The notes under the pieces are model-generated. The model made no database searches, was not told the origin of the DNA, and saw only the letters and a list, made by a program, of their open reading frames with translations. A stretch of DNA of 64,000 bases from Methanobacteriota archaeon (lineage in GTDB: Archaea; Methanobacteriota; Methanobacteria; Methanobacteriales; Methanobacteriaceae): NCBI GenBank assembly GCA_029556335.1, contig JAKQFA010000006.1, positions 248,001 through 312,000 of the forward strand, read 5' to 3'. Of this stretch, positions 1 through 9,360 are shown piece by piece. A program made the translations under genes and the position numbers. Position 1 is the first letter of the stretch; each line of letters opens with the position of its first letter.

Positions 1-443
1 TTATAGTAACGCCCCTCACCATGGGCTATTGGCATCTTTATAGTTTCCCCTTTCTTATAGAGCCTTGTGAAGGGACTTCGGGTAGTTTTAACTTCCATCT
101 CTTCCCACTTGCAGATGAACTGGGCATTTTCATTGAGGGTGAAGACACCAGGAACCAAACCCACCTCAGCCAAGATCTGAGCACCATTGCAGATACCTAG
201 CACCGGCTTATCTTCCTTAACTACCTCTTTAATTCCATCGATAACTGGTGTGATGGCGGCTATGGCTCCGGCACGGAGGTAGTCTCCGTAGGAGAACCCG
301 CCAGGTATCACTATGGCGTCGAATTTAGATAGATCTCTCTGGTTCCACCAGATATATTCACCTTCACATCCCACCAGTCCCAGGACATGAAAAACGTCGC
401 GGTCACAGTTAGAACCAGGGAAGCGGATTATACCCACCTTCAT
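1..443 (-). CDS. purQ: Phosphoribosylformylglycinamidine synthase subunit PurQ (C-terminus cut by window)
   Basis: Glutaminase subunit of the FGAM synthase complex (PurLQS); it supplies ammonia for the fourth step of purine synthesis. The 147 codons visible translate from an ATG at 443 to a class I amidotransferase. They contain GGFSYGDYLRAG, the nucleophile motif GICNGAQ (Cys85) and the HGEGR motif at the very edge, so the catalytic His is present; only the last part lies outside the window. A GGAGATGAG Shine-Dalgarno precedes the ATG. purS ends 2 nt upstream, so the two are cotranscribed and probably coupled. Confidence 0.95.
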   Translation of the reverse strand, partial: MKVGIIRFPGSNCDRDVFHVLGLVGCEGEYIWWNQRDLSKFDAIVIPGGFSYGDYLRAGAIAAITPVIDGIKEVVKEDKPVLGICNGAQILAEVGLVPGVFTLNENAQFICKWEEMEVKTTRSPFTRLYKKGETIKMPIAHGEGRYY

Positions 444-445
444 GG

Positions 446-700
446 TTACTCATCTCCAGGGATTACTGTGATATGATAATCGTGTATGATGGGGTTGCAA
501 AGAAGTCGCTGGCACATCTGGTCAACTTCTTCCCGGGCGTCCTCTGGACTTTTTGCTTCCAGAGAAAATGTAACAGTCTCTGCAGTCTTGGTGTCTTCTA
601 CATGGTAATTTAAAAGGGCTAGAGCCCTCTGGATGGTAGATGCTTCCGGGTTCAACATTCCCTTCTTGAGACTTATCCTTACTTCGGCTTGGTACTTCAT
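446..700 (-). CDS. purS: Phosphoribosylformylglycinamidine synthase subunit PurS
   Basis: Small subunit (84 aa, the family's usual length) that bridges PurQ and PurL in the FGAM synthase complex. The protein starts with MKYQAEVRISLKKGMLNPEA, the characteristic PurS opening, followed by the pattern of alternating strands and a helix rich in Asp/Glu. It lies directly upstream of purQ. The start ATG at 700 is preceded by a weak GTGATT element. The assignment rests on the N-terminal signature plus the purQ/purC neighbours. Confidence 0.93.
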   Translation of the reverse strand: MKYQAEVRISLKKGMLNPEASTIQRALALLNYHVEDTKTAETVTFSLEAKSPEDAREEVDQMCQRLLCNPIIHDYHITVIPGDE

Positions 701-754
701 CTAAATCACAATCCATTCATATTTTAAAAGCGGTGGGTCTAATATTTATTAGGC

Positions 755-1525
755 TCACATATTATTATTAGTCAATTTTTTCCAACTCAGATTCCATCTT
801 TTCAGATCATCTTCATCCAGAATTATCTCAGCAACACGCCGATAAGCTTCAATAACTCCTGATTCTCCTTTTCGAAAGAGATCCTTGTCTAAAACGTCAC
901 GCGTTTCACGGTCCCAGAAGCGACAAGTATCTGGGCTGATTTCATCCCCCAGCACAATATTTCCCTCTTGGTCACGACCATATTCTATTTTAAAATCAGG
1001 AAATAACAGTCCTTTACTATCTAAAAAATTTTTCAGGATTTTGTTTATCTTCAGGGTTATCTTGCGGATATAATCCAGGTCTTCTTGAGTAACGATGCCT
1101 AATGCAATGGCTATATCATCGTTTAGCATGGGGTCGTGATATTCATCGTTTTTAAAATCCATCTGAATAAGGGGGGGATCCAATTCCTGCCCCTCATAGA
1201 ATGGAAAACGGCGCACCAGACTTCCTGTAGCAATGTTGCGTGTTATGACCTCCAGTGGTATCATATCCAGTTTTTTACAGAGCATGTAACTTGGTTCCGG
1301 AAGATCCAGGTACTGGGTATTCACACCTTCAGATGATAGTAACTGGAATAACTTAGCAGATATAATGGAATTGTAGCGACCTTTCTCACCGAGTGTATCT
1401 TTTTTTTGGCCATCACCGGCGGTAATATCATCCCTGAATTTAACCATAACCTGATCTGGATGGTCAGTTTCGTAAACATCCTTGGCTTTGCCCTGGTATA
1501 AGAGCTTTCCCACTTCAAACTTCAT
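755..1525 (-). CDS. purC: SAICAR synthetase PurC
   Basis: ATP-dependent ligase joining aspartate to CAIR in purine synthesis. The conserved opening KLLYQGKAKDVY is present, as are the central motif LEVITRNIATGSLVRR and the later DEISPDTCRFW. The frame is open from an ATG at 1543, but I choose the ATG at 1525 because GGAGTT lies four nt before it and the family starts right before the KxLYxGKAK motif, giving 256 aa. It is the first gene of a purC-purS-purQ run and is divergent from glmS. Confidence 0.95.
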   Translation of the reverse strand: MKFEVGKLLYQGKAKDVYETDHPDQVMVKFRDDITAGDGQKKDTLGEKGRYNSIISAKLFQLLSSEGVNTQYLDLPEPSYMLCKKLDMIPLEVITRNIATGSLVRRFPFYEGQELDPPLIQMDFKNDEYHDPMLNDDIAIALGIVTQEDLDYIRKITLKINKILKNFLDSKGLLFPDFKIEYGRDQEGNIVLGDEISPDTCRFWDRETRDVLDKDLFRKGESGVIEAYRRVAEIILDEDDLKRWNLSWKKLTNNNM

Positions 1526-1606
1526 GTTTAACTCCATTTTCATTTGTATCCAAGGTTTAATATACCCTTTAAACTACAATTATTTTATTTGTGATAAGGT
1601 AAGTTT

Positions 1607-1619
1607 AAAATTATATATA
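1607..1619 (+). promoter_or_regulatory. Box A (TATA) promoter of glmS
   Basis: AAAATTATATATA lies about 45-55 nt upstream of the glmS ATG, in the purC-glmS divergent gap. It matches the methanogen box A consensus TTTATATA and would place transcription start around 1640. Confidence 0.6.
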
Positions 1620-1661
1620 GTAAGACCTAGTTTAACTAAAAACCATTTTTTGGTGAAATAC

Positions 1662-3440
1662 ATGTGTGGAATTGTAGGATGTATACTTAAAGATAAAAAG
1701 GCAGCACCAATACTCCTAGATTGCCTACGACGTTTGGAGTATCGGGGTTATGATTCGGTGGGCATAGCCACCTCATCATCATCAATTAATATTAGAAAAG
1801 ACAGTGGAAAAATTGATGAAGTCCATGAAAGATTGCAGTTAGATGAACTACCAGGTAACGTTGGAATTGCTCACGTCCGCTGGGCAACTCATGGACTACC
1901 CACTCGTGAAAATGCCCATCCACATACTGATTGTGAAAATAAAATTGTTCTGGCACACAACGGCATTATAGAGAATTATCATGAATTAAAAGACCAGTTG
2001 CAGGAAGAAGGTCACCATTTCCTTTCAGATACTGATACCGAGGTGATCGTCCACCTGATCGAAAAAGAAATGAAAGGGGGAATGGATTTTGAGGAAGCGG
2101 TGCGTGAAACAACCCAGAAGATTAAGGGCTCCTATGCCTTGGCAATCATTCACGCTGATTATCCAGACACAATCATCGGGGTACAAAAGGAAAGTCCCCT
2201 CATTTTAGGGGTGGGGGATGGTGATTATTTCCTGGCCTCAGATGTACCAGCCATACTGGAAGAAACTAATCGGATCATCTACCTGGATGATGATGATATA
2301 TTCATTATCAGAAGTGATGGCATCACCATTAAGGATGCAAATGGTAGGGTAAAAGAGAATAAGGTCGATGTTATTAATTGGAGCCCTGAAATGGCCCAGA
2401 AGGGTGGCTACGATCATTTCATGATTAAAGAAATTCATGAACAACCGGAAGCAGTCCGTAACACTCTATCTGAACTTGGAGAGATAAAAAAGACTGTGAA
2501 AAACTTTTCTAAATTTAAAAGAATATGTTTTGTGGCATGTGGAACTTCATATCATGCATCAATGGTTGGAAAATATTTATTCGAAGAATTAATGGGTCTT
2601 CCAGTGGATCTGGCATTGGCATCTGAGTTTGAATTTTCTGTTGGTACTTTAAGACCGGATACTTTGGTTATATTCATCACCCAATCTGGTGAAACTGCAG
2701 ACACCATGAAAGCCATGGAATTGGCCAAAGAAAAGGCAGAAACCCTGGCAATTGTGAATGTCATAGGGAGTAGAGCTACCCGTGAGGCTGATCATGTCAT
2801 TTACACTCGAGCTGGTCCAGAAATTGCTGTAGCTGCCACTAAAACATATGTAAGCCAGCTGACTTGCATATATCTCCTGGCAGCATGTATGGCTGGAGAT
2901 GATGAACTTATAGATGAACTCAGGAAGGTGCCGGATCATATGCTGGCAGCACTAGATCAGGAAGATTTTATTAAAGAAATTTCACCTCACTACCGAGATG
3001 CCCAAGATTTCTTCTTCATTGGTAGAGGATTTTCCTATCCCACTGCCATGGAGGGCGCCCTTAAATTGAAGGAGATCACCTACATTCATGGAGAAGGATA
3101 CGCTGCCGGTGAACTGAAACACGGGCCCTTAGCCTTGATAAGTGAAGGAGTACCAGTGGTGGCAGTGGTGCCTCCCGGCAAAAAACATGACAGGACCATG
3201 GGTAATGTAAAAGAGGTTAAAGCACGTGGAGCACGAGTGATTGGTTTAGGTTCCCTGGAAGACACCAATTTGCGCTCTGAATCCCATGATATGATAGGGC
3301 TGGACGATACCATCAGCGAACATATATCACCCCTGGTTTATGTGGTGCCCTTACAATTACTGGCATACTACATAAGTGTGGAAAGAGGAATAAACCCTGA
3401 TCAACCAAAGAATCTAGCTAAATGTGTTACGGTAGTGTGA
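1662..3440 (+). CDS. glmS: Glutamine--fructose-6-phosphate aminotransferase GlmS
   Basis: Makes glucosamine-6-phosphate from fructose-6-phosphate and glutamine, the entry to UDP-GlcNAc for cell wall, glycan and coenzyme synthesis. The 592 aa protein starts MCGIVG; Cys2 is the N-terminal nucleophile of the glutaminase domain, so the start must be this ATG although the frame is open further upstream. GGTGA lies five nt before it. The glutaminase domain shows HVRWATHG and HNGIIENY. Two SIS isomerase domains follow, with FVACGTSYHA, TQSGETADT and GELKHGPLALI. The C-terminus, LAKCVTVV, is a variant of the usual LAKSVTVE. Confidence 0.97.
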   Translation: MCGIVGCILKDKKAAPILLDCLRRLEYRGYDSVGIATSSSSINIRKDSGKIDEVHERLQLDELPGNVGIAHVRWATHGLPTRENAHPHTDCENKIVLAHNGIIENYHELKDQLQEEGHHFLSDTDTEVIVHLIEKEMKGGMDFEEAVRETTQKIKGSYALAIIHADYPDTIIGVQKESPLILGVGDGDYFLASDVPAILEETNRIIYLDDDDIFIIRSDGITIKDANGRVKENKVDVINWSPEMAQKGGYDHFMIKEIHEQPEAVRNTLSELGEIKKTVKNFSKFKRICFVACGTSYHASMVGKYLFEELMGLPVDLALASEFEFSVGTLRPDTLVIFITQSGETADTMKAMELAKEKAETLAIVNVIGSRATREADHVIYTRAGPEIAVAATKTYVSQLTCIYLLAACMAGDDELIDELRKVPDHMLAALDQEDFIKEISPHYRDAQDFFFIGRGFSYPTAMEGALKLKEITYIHGEGYAAGELKHGPLALISEGVPVVAVVPPGKKHDRTMGNVKEVKARGARVIGLGSLEDTNLRSESHDMIGLDDTISEHISPLVYVVPLQLLAYYISVERGINPDQPKNLAKCVTVV

Positions 3441-3645
3441 TACGTCTTTCCTGATATTGTGAAGCTTCTAATGAAGGATGTAACTACTTTTATAAATTTT
3501 CATCCTCTTTGGGAGCATGGAGTTTAGAATGCTATGGATAGCATATTTAAAGATGAAGGAAAATATAGTTTCTTGTGAAATTGATGACCACTTGGTGATA
3601 AATAATTTTCATATCTATGGAGTTAGGTCATTCTGAGGTTGCTAG

Positions 3646-3909
3646 ATGAAACCCCAAAAATATGGAAAACTGTTCATCGTTCTCATGATTGCACTTTTAG
3701 CCTACGGATTTGCATCAGGAGTGCATGCACTGGGAATAGGAGAAAATGTGGGGAAAAATCTTCTTGCTTCTGATTGGAGCCTTTCTGGGGATCAGAAGAT
3801 TAGTGAAGTCAGTGACCCTTCTTTTAAACCAGCCAAATTGAACAGACGGGTAGTTAACGTTACCAACACCACCATTCCCAAAAACATAACTACCAACGAG
3901 ACCCAGTAA
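3646..3909 (+). CDS. Small secreted or membrane-anchored protein
   Basis: Unrecognised 87 aa protein. A positively charged start (MKPQKYGK) is followed by a hydrophobic stretch at residues 9-28 ending near GVHALG, a signal peptide or anchor. The mature part is polar and ends in a Thr/Asn-rich tail with several N-T-T sequons, typical of exported methanobacterial proteins. GAGGTTG lies five nt before the ATG. It stands alone between glmS and the XRE-cupin regulator. Its function is unknown. Confidence 0.7.
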   Translation: MKPQKYGKLFIVLMIALLAYGFASGVHALGIGENVGKNLLASDWSLSGDQKISEVSDPSFKPAKLNRRVVNVTNTTIPKNITTNETQ

Positions 3910-3989
3910 GTTCAAAAAGCGAGATTGATTCCGACTATTCTAAAAATTCTAGTAAGATGGCCTAGTATGAGTTTTATTCAGGTGATTTG

Positions 3990-4565
3990 ATGCAGGAAAG
4001 GAATACAATTGGACCAAAAATCCGACAATTAAGAAAAAATCGTGACATGACCGTGGAACAACTGGCTGAAAGCAGCCAGTGCAATGCGGAACTGATAAAA
4101 AACCTGGAGGAGGGGGCACTGGTCCCATCTCTCACTCCACTTTTACGGATTGCCAAGGTTCTAGGAGTGCGTCTAGGAACATTTATGGATGATCACCCTC
4201 AAAACGGCCCCTTTAAATTGGAAGCTGATAAACACGAGAATCTGATAAGGTTCTCTGGTAAAGACGCCACCACGGATCAAAGCACCCTTGATTTCTATTC
4301 ACTTGCATATGGTAAAGGTGATAGGCATATGGAGCCTTTCATAATCGATGTTCATCACATGCCGGCTGACGAATATAAACTTTCCTCCCACGAGGGTGAA
4401 GAGTTTATTTACGTGCTCAAAGGTAGTATCGAGATTTTTTATGGGCAACAGAAATTCCTACTCAACGAGGGTGATAGCATATATTATGATTCTATAGTCC
4501 CCCATGATTTACACGCTCATCAAGAAGATGCTAAGATATTAGCAGTGGTTTATGCACCATTATGA
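3990..4565 (+). CDS. XRE-family regulator with C-terminal cupin domain
   Basis: Predicted DNA-binding transcription factor of 191 aa. Residues about 8-62 form an XRE helix-turn-helix (IRQLRKNRDMTVEQLAESS). Residues about 100-185 form a cupin sensor domain with EGEEFIYVLKGSIEI and a metal-binding-type HDLHAH segment. The frame opens at a TTG (3987), but the adjoining ATG (3990) has GGTGAT three nt before it and is preferred. It lies 20 nt upstream of a thioesterase gene and then an acyl-CoA synthetase, so it probably controls this acyl-CoA set. The ligand is unknown. Confidence 0.85.
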   Translation: MQERNTIGPKIRQLRKNRDMTVEQLAESSQCNAELIKNLEEGALVPSLTPLLRIAKVLGVRLGTFMDDHPQNGPFKLEADKHENLIRFSGKDATTDQSTLDFYSLAYGKGDRHMEPFIIDVHHMPADEYKLSSHEGEEFIYVLKGSIEIFYGQQKFLLNEGDSIYYDSIVPHDLHAHQEDAKILAVVYAPL

Positions 4566-4585
4566 GTTACCATTAAGTGACTTAC

Positions 4586-4996
4586 ATGTTAAATATTGTA
4601 GTAACTCCCCGTTTCGGAGATACCGATGGACTCAGACACATCAATAACATAGCCCTTGCGGAATGGTTTGAACTGGCCAGAAATCCACTTTATCGTCTTT
4701 TCACCCCAGACTTGGATCTTCGTTACGAAAAATGGAAGCTTATCATGGTTCGCACCGAGTTCGATTTTTTGGGACAGATGTACTACGGTAGCGACGTTCA
4801 TATAAAAACGTACATAAGCAAAATCGGAAACACTTCTTTCATTACTAAACATGAGGCCTGGCAAAATGGCCATTTAAGGGCCCAGGGAAAGGCAGTTATA
4901 GTTCATTTTGATTTTGTGGAGCAAAAAAGTAAGTCCATTCCAGATCACATCAGAAAAATGCTGATGAAGCATCTGGAGGATGAAGAAAAAGAATAG
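4586..4996 (+). CDS. Hotdog-fold acyl-CoA thioesterase
   Basis: About 136 aa protein of the 4-hydroxybenzoyl-CoA thioesterase type. The diagnostic segment is TPRFGDTDGLRHINN followed by LAEWFELAR; the Asp of the FGDTD motif is where the family's catalytic Asp sits. The frame opens at GTG 4577, but the ATG at 4586 has GTGA at normal spacing and gives a family-like N-terminus. The stop lies 13 nt before the synthetase start, indicating an operon with the regulator and synthetase. Substrate chain type cannot be told. Confidence 0.85.
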   Translation: MLNIVVTPRFGDTDGLRHINNIALAEWFELARNPLYRLFTPDLDLRYEKWKLIMVRTEFDFLGQMYYGSDVHIKTYISKIGNTSFITKHEAWQNGHLRAQGKAVIVHFDFVEQKSKSIPDHIRKMLMKHLEDEEKE

Positions 4997-5009
4997 AAAA
5001 GGTGTCATC

Positions 5010-6668
5010 ATGCTTTTCACCAAAGATACTTTAGGATATTTCCTGGAAAAAGGGGCTCAAGAACACCCTGATAGAGATTTTATGGTCTATCCGGACCGTG
5101 ACTTGAGATTGAGTTATAAAGAATTTGATGAGCGGGTAAACCTACTGGCCAAAGGATTATTGTCTATCGGGATTAAAAAGGGCGATCATGTGGGTATATG
5201 GGCCCTTAACGTACCGGATTGGCTTACCTTTATGTTTGCCACAGCCAAGATTGGTGTGGTTCTGGTAACAGTTAACACCGCCTACCGCAGTCATGAACTG
5301 GCCTACGTGATGGAACAGTCTGATATGAAAGCATTGGCCATAATAGATGGATTCAGGGACATAGATTATGTTCAAACCCTTTATGAACTGATTCCCGAGC
5401 TGAAAACCCAGGAGAGAGGAGAATTAAAGAGTGAAAAATTTCCTTATCTAAAGAGTGTTATTTATATAGGGCCTGAGAAGCACCGGGGAATGTACAACAC
5501 GCCTGAGTTACTGTTACTGGGAAAACACACCCCCGACGATGAATTCCTACAAATAAAGGCGAGTTTAGATGGTGATGAAGTTATAAACATGCAATACACA
5601 TCTGGAACTACTGGATTCCCCAAGGGAGTAATGTTATCCCATATTAATATCCTTAACAATGGTTATTACATTGGTGAACGTCAAAAATTCACTGGAGAAG
5701 ATAAGTTATGCATCACCGTTCCCCTATTCCATTGCTTCGGTATTGTGCTGGGAATCATGGCTACTTTGACACATGGATCCACCAACGTCATGGTGGAAGT
5801 TTTTGACCCCCTGCTGGTCTTGGCTGCAGTGCAAAAAGAAAAATGCACAGCTCTCTACGGTGTCCCTACCATGTTTATAGCTGAGTACAGTCACCCCATG
5901 TTTGATATGTTCGACCTTTCCAGCCTGCGCACGGGTATCATGGCGGGTTCCACCCCACCCATCGAGGCCATGAAAAAGGTGGTCAACAACATGCACATGG
6001 CTGAGGTGACCAGTGTATACGGACTCACGGAAGGTTCACCGGGGTTCACCCAGACCAGTACCGATGATCCCTTAGATAAGCGAGTGGAGACAGTGGGAAA
6101 GAAACTCCCGGAATGTGAGGTAAAAATTGTGGACCCTGAGACAGGGGAAACCCTGGGACCTAACGAAACTGGTGAAATATGCTGTAAAGGGTACAATGTT
6201 ATGAAAGGCTACTATAAAATGCCTGAAAAGACCAAAGAAGTTATTGATGAAGATGGATGGTTGCACAGTGGGGACTTGGCAACGGTGGATGAAGAAGGTT
6301 ACTACTCCATAGTGGGTCGCATCAAAGACATGATAATTCGTGGTGGGGAAAATATCTACCCCCGGGAGATTGAAGAATTCTTGTACACCATGCCGGATAT
6401 TCTAGATGTACAAGTGGTTGGCATACCTGATGATAAATACGGGGAGATCGTTGGTGCATTTATAATCCTGGCAGAAGGAGCAGATTTAACCGAAGAAGAT
6501 GTGCGGGACTTTGCTTTGACAAAGATAGCCCGATATAAGGTTCCTAAACATGTCTTTTTTGTGGATGAATTTCCTTTAACCGCCAGTGGCAAGATACAGA
6601 AATTTAAACTCAGGGAACAGGCGGTTGAATTGTTGGAAAAAATAAAGGCTCAGGAAGAAGATATTTAG
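5010..6668 (+). CDS. AMP-forming acyl-CoA synthetase
   Basis: Adenylating enzyme that activates a carboxylic acid to its CoA thioester. The 552 aa protein carries the P-loop YTSGTTGFPKG near residue 196, YGLTEGSPG, the DGWLHSGDL hinge region, GRIKDMIIRGGENIYP and the C-terminal catalytic Lys in LTASGKIQ. The start is ATG 5010 with AAAGGTG before it; the upstream ATG at 4980 would overlap the thioesterase. Medium/long-chain acyl-CoA synthetases are the closest type, but the substrate in an archaeon without bacterial fatty acid synthesis is uncertain. Confidence 0.9.
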   Translation: MLFTKDTLGYFLEKGAQEHPDRDFMVYPDRDLRLSYKEFDERVNLLAKGLLSIGIKKGDHVGIWALNVPDWLTFMFATAKIGVVLVTVNTAYRSHELAYVMEQSDMKALAIIDGFRDIDYVQTLYELIPELKTQERGELKSEKFPYLKSVIYIGPEKHRGMYNTPELLLLGKHTPDDEFLQIKASLDGDEVINMQYTSGTTGFPKGVMLSHINILNNGYYIGERQKFTGEDKLCITVPLFHCFGIVLGIMATLTHGSTNVMVEVFDPLLVLAAVQKEKCTALYGVPTMFIAEYSHPMFDMFDLSSLRTGIMAGSTPPIEAMKKVVNNMHMAEVTSVYGLTEGSPGFTQTSTDDPLDKRVETVGKKLPECEVKIVDPETGETLGPNETGEICCKGYNVMKGYYKMPEKTKEVIDEDGWLHSGDLATVDEEGYYSIVGRIKDMIIRGGENIYPREIEEFLYTMPDILDVQVVGIPDDKYGEIVGAFIILAEGADLTEEDVRDFALTKIARYKVPKHVFFVDEFPLTASGKIQKFKLREQAVELLEKIKAQEEDI

Positions 6669-6747
6669 CCGAAAAGGGATACCATCAGTAAAGAAATATT
6701 ATACGTGTTTTTCTTCCAATTCCTTTATACTAATTTTTTTTGATTAC

Positions 6748-9240
6748 ATGATCATCTTGAGGAAAAAGAATAAAATCGTGGAAATCTTCCCCATCGGAAG
6801 TTCTAAGGACGCCATAAACCAGCGACGCAAACCATTATTTTATGCTTATTTAAAACTACGGCGAATTAAAGGCCAGTTGAAAATTCACCGCTTCGTGGTG
6901 CAGAAAGATAAGGAAATGATTCTACCTCCCTCTGAGGCGGTTAAGATCCTAAGAAAACAGAATGTTTTTCTGGTAGGGGATGAACCGGAAGTTGAGGAGT
7001 TGATGGAATCTTTACATATAAAGTACCGAAAAACCAGTATATGCCGACATTGTACCTTCACTGGTCACATAACCTTATTGGAACCTGAAAAATCTTTTCG
7101 TTATCATCAGGATAACATTTGCCTTATTTGTGCCGAGGAAGAAATAAAAAGGGAACTAAAGAATCATTCTTTCGATTTAAAGATCTTTCCTACCTTTCAG
7201 AGGATGCTCAACCGCACAGGAGACTTGGAAACGGTTCTAAAAACGTTTAATCCTCGCTTCAACCCCCTGAAGGAACGTAATCTAACTCTCTATGACCAAA
7301 TGGCAGGGGGTGGGGATGATAAAGATTTTAAAATGGATATGGAAGAATTGGATGTTCCCCCTAATTTTAAGATTATCTTAAAAAAACAGGGCACACATCT
7401 CCTACCTGTACAGGTGATGGCGGTTAATGTGGGACTCCTGGCTGGAGAAAACTTGCTGGTGGTCTCAGCCACAGCCAGTGGAAAAACACTCATCGGTGAA
7501 CTAGCCGGCATACCACGAGCCCTGAAGGGGGGAAAATTTCTGTACTTGTCTCCGCTGGTGGCCCTGGCCAACCAGAAGTACCGGGACTTCCAGAAAAGAT
7601 ACGGAAAACTGGACCTTAAAGTGTCAATAAAGGTGGGTATGAGTCGTATCAAGGCTCGTGAAGAGTTATCTTTACCAAAAGGTAAAGTAGAAGATTCTGA
7701 TATCGTTGTAGGAACATATGAAGGACTGGATTTTCTTTTAAGGGCTGGCCGTGCATCTGAGCTGAGCAATCTTTCCACGGTGGTGGTTGATGAAATTCAC
7801 ATGTTGGGGGATGCGGAGCGTGGCCCCCGCCTTAAGGGGCTTATCCAGAGGCTTCGATTCCTGTTTCCAAATCTTCAGATAATAGGCTTATCAGCTACAG
7901 TGGGTAACAACCAGGAAATTGCCAATGAATTTGGCATGAAACTGGTTGAATACTCTAAAAGACCAGTGCCCCTGGAAAGACACCTCATATTCGCTCGTAG
8001 CGAGGAGGATAAGAACCACTGGATGACACAACTAACCCGATCAGAATTTCAGAAACGTTCCCAGAAGGGATTTCACGGTCAAAGCATAATATTTACCAAT
8101 TCTCGGCGAAAAACTCATTCCATAGCTGATTATCTGGTTAAAAGGGGAATTAAAGCCGCAGCTTACCATGCTGGATTATCCTATTCTAAGAAAAATAGGA
8201 TAGAAAAGACTTTTGGGGAGCAGAAGATATCGGTGGTTGTCACCACAGCCGCCCTGGCTGCGGGAGTCGATTTTCCAGCATCTCAGGTAATATTTGAAAG
8301 CTTCAATATGGGTAGGGAGATGTTAACCCCCAATGAGTTTTCTCAGATGATGGGCCGGGCAGGCCGTCCCAGTTACCATGACCAGGGAAAGATTTACCTC
8401 ATACCCGAGGTGGGGAGAAGATATGGGGATGATACTGAGGAAAATATGGCGGTAACCCTCTTAGATAGCGATGTAGAACCAATTCACGTCCAGTACAGTG
8501 AAGCTGGGTTGGTGGAACAAGTCTTGGCTGATGTTTGTGCCAGGGGGCCTTCTGAAATTCATGAAATCTCCAAAGAATTTGAAAAAGATGAAATTCCAAT
8601 GGAAATAGAATCTGCCTGGAATATTCTTCTGGATCAGAAACTTGTCAAGGAGGAAAAGAATCAAGTATTGCCCACCCCTTATGGTAGGGCAGTTTCCATG
8701 TCATTTCTGAATTATAATGATGCCCTTTACATCCGAAGGAAGTTCAGAAAGACCAAACCATTGGAAATTGCCCTGAAGTTAGAACCATTTACGAACGCCT
8801 ACCTCTCCACCCGGATAACTAGCAAACTAGGTCGGATTCTTAAGATAAACATGTCGTCCAGGTTATTTGCCGATTCCACCCTGGATATAATATCTTCTGG
8901 AGATACATTGGCCAAATTGGAACCTAACCTCCGGGAACGTCTTTTAAATTTGCAGATGGAATTTTTTTCCTGTCAATGTAAGGAAAGACCATTCTGTGAT
9001 TGCTTTCAAAGGGAGTTGTCCCGGAAAATCATTAGACAGCGATTGAATAAGGAAGATCCAACTGATATAGGTCGAAAACTCTTGCGCAACTTTGAAATAC
9101 ACGCCTATGCAGGAGACATCTTCAGCTGGCTGGATAGTCTAATCCGGATGCTGGAAGCTATAGAAAGGATAACCCGGGCATTTGGTTCTAATAAGGTGGC
9201 TAACGAGTGCAGAAGACTTATCCAGAGGATTGAAAATTGA
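6748..9240 (+). CDS. Archaeal Ski2-like helicase with zinc-binding domains (ASH-Ski2 type)
   Basis: Superfamily 2 ATP-dependent helicase, 830 aa. N-terminal region: a Cys4 site, CRHC near residue 98 and CLIC near residue 125. Helicase core: Walker A ATASGKT (about 241), DEIH (about 347), GLSATVGN, and motif VI QMMGRAGRP. A winged-helix and helical domain follows, with a second Cys cluster (CQCKERPFCDC) near residue 741. This architecture fits the archaea-specific ASH-Ski2 family, reported in Thermococcales to work with aRNase J in RNA metabolism, rather than Hel308. Family placement is from memory of its domain order. It stands alone, with no clear SD. Confidence 0.8.
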   Translation: MIILRKKNKIVEIFPIGSSKDAINQRRKPLFYAYLKLRRIKGQLKIHRFVVQKDKEMILPPSEAVKILRKQNVFLVGDEPEVEELMESLHIKYRKTSICRHCTFTGHITLLEPEKSFRYHQDNICLICAEEEIKRELKNHSFDLKIFPTFQRMLNRTGDLETVLKTFNPRFNPLKERNLTLYDQMAGGGDDKDFKMDMEELDVPPNFKIILKKQGTHLLPVQVMAVNVGLLAGENLLVVSATASGKTLIGELAGIPRALKGGKFLYLSPLVALANQKYRDFQKRYGKLDLKVSIKVGMSRIKAREELSLPKGKVEDSDIVVGTYEGLDFLLRAGRASELSNLSTVVVDEIHMLGDAERGPRLKGLIQRLRFLFPNLQIIGLSATVGNNQEIANEFGMKLVEYSKRPVPLERHLIFARSEEDKNHWMTQLTRSEFQKRSQKGFHGQSIIFTNSRRKTHSIADYLVKRGIKAAAYHAGLSYSKKNRIEKTFGEQKISVVVTTAALAAGVDFPASQVIFESFNMGREMLTPNEFSQMMGRAGRPSYHDQGKIYLIPEVGRRYGDDTEENMAVTLLDSDVEPIHVQYSEAGLVEQVLADVCARGPSEIHEISKEFEKDEIPMEIESAWNILLDQKLVKEEKNQVLPTPYGRAVSMSFLNYNDALYIRRKFRKTKPLEIALKLEPFTNAYLSTRITSKLGRILKINMSSRLFADSTLDIISSGDTLAKLEPNLRERLLNLQMEFFSCQCKERPFCDCFQRELSRKIIRQRLNKEDPTDIGRKLLRNFEIHAYAGDIFSWLDSLIRMLEAIERITRAFGSNKVANECRRLIQRIEN

Positions 9241-9360
9241 TATCCTGCTGGGAGTTCTTGAGATTTTAACTAATAAAGAGGTAAAGCCCATAAAAGAATA
9301 ATAATATGAATTAAAAAAATGCATTATAACAAATACACTTGTAATTTACTAGATGATAGA

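Noticed and set aside
7290..7778. 162-codon minus-strand frame
   Set aside because: Antisense to the helicase core with conserved motifs on the plus strand.
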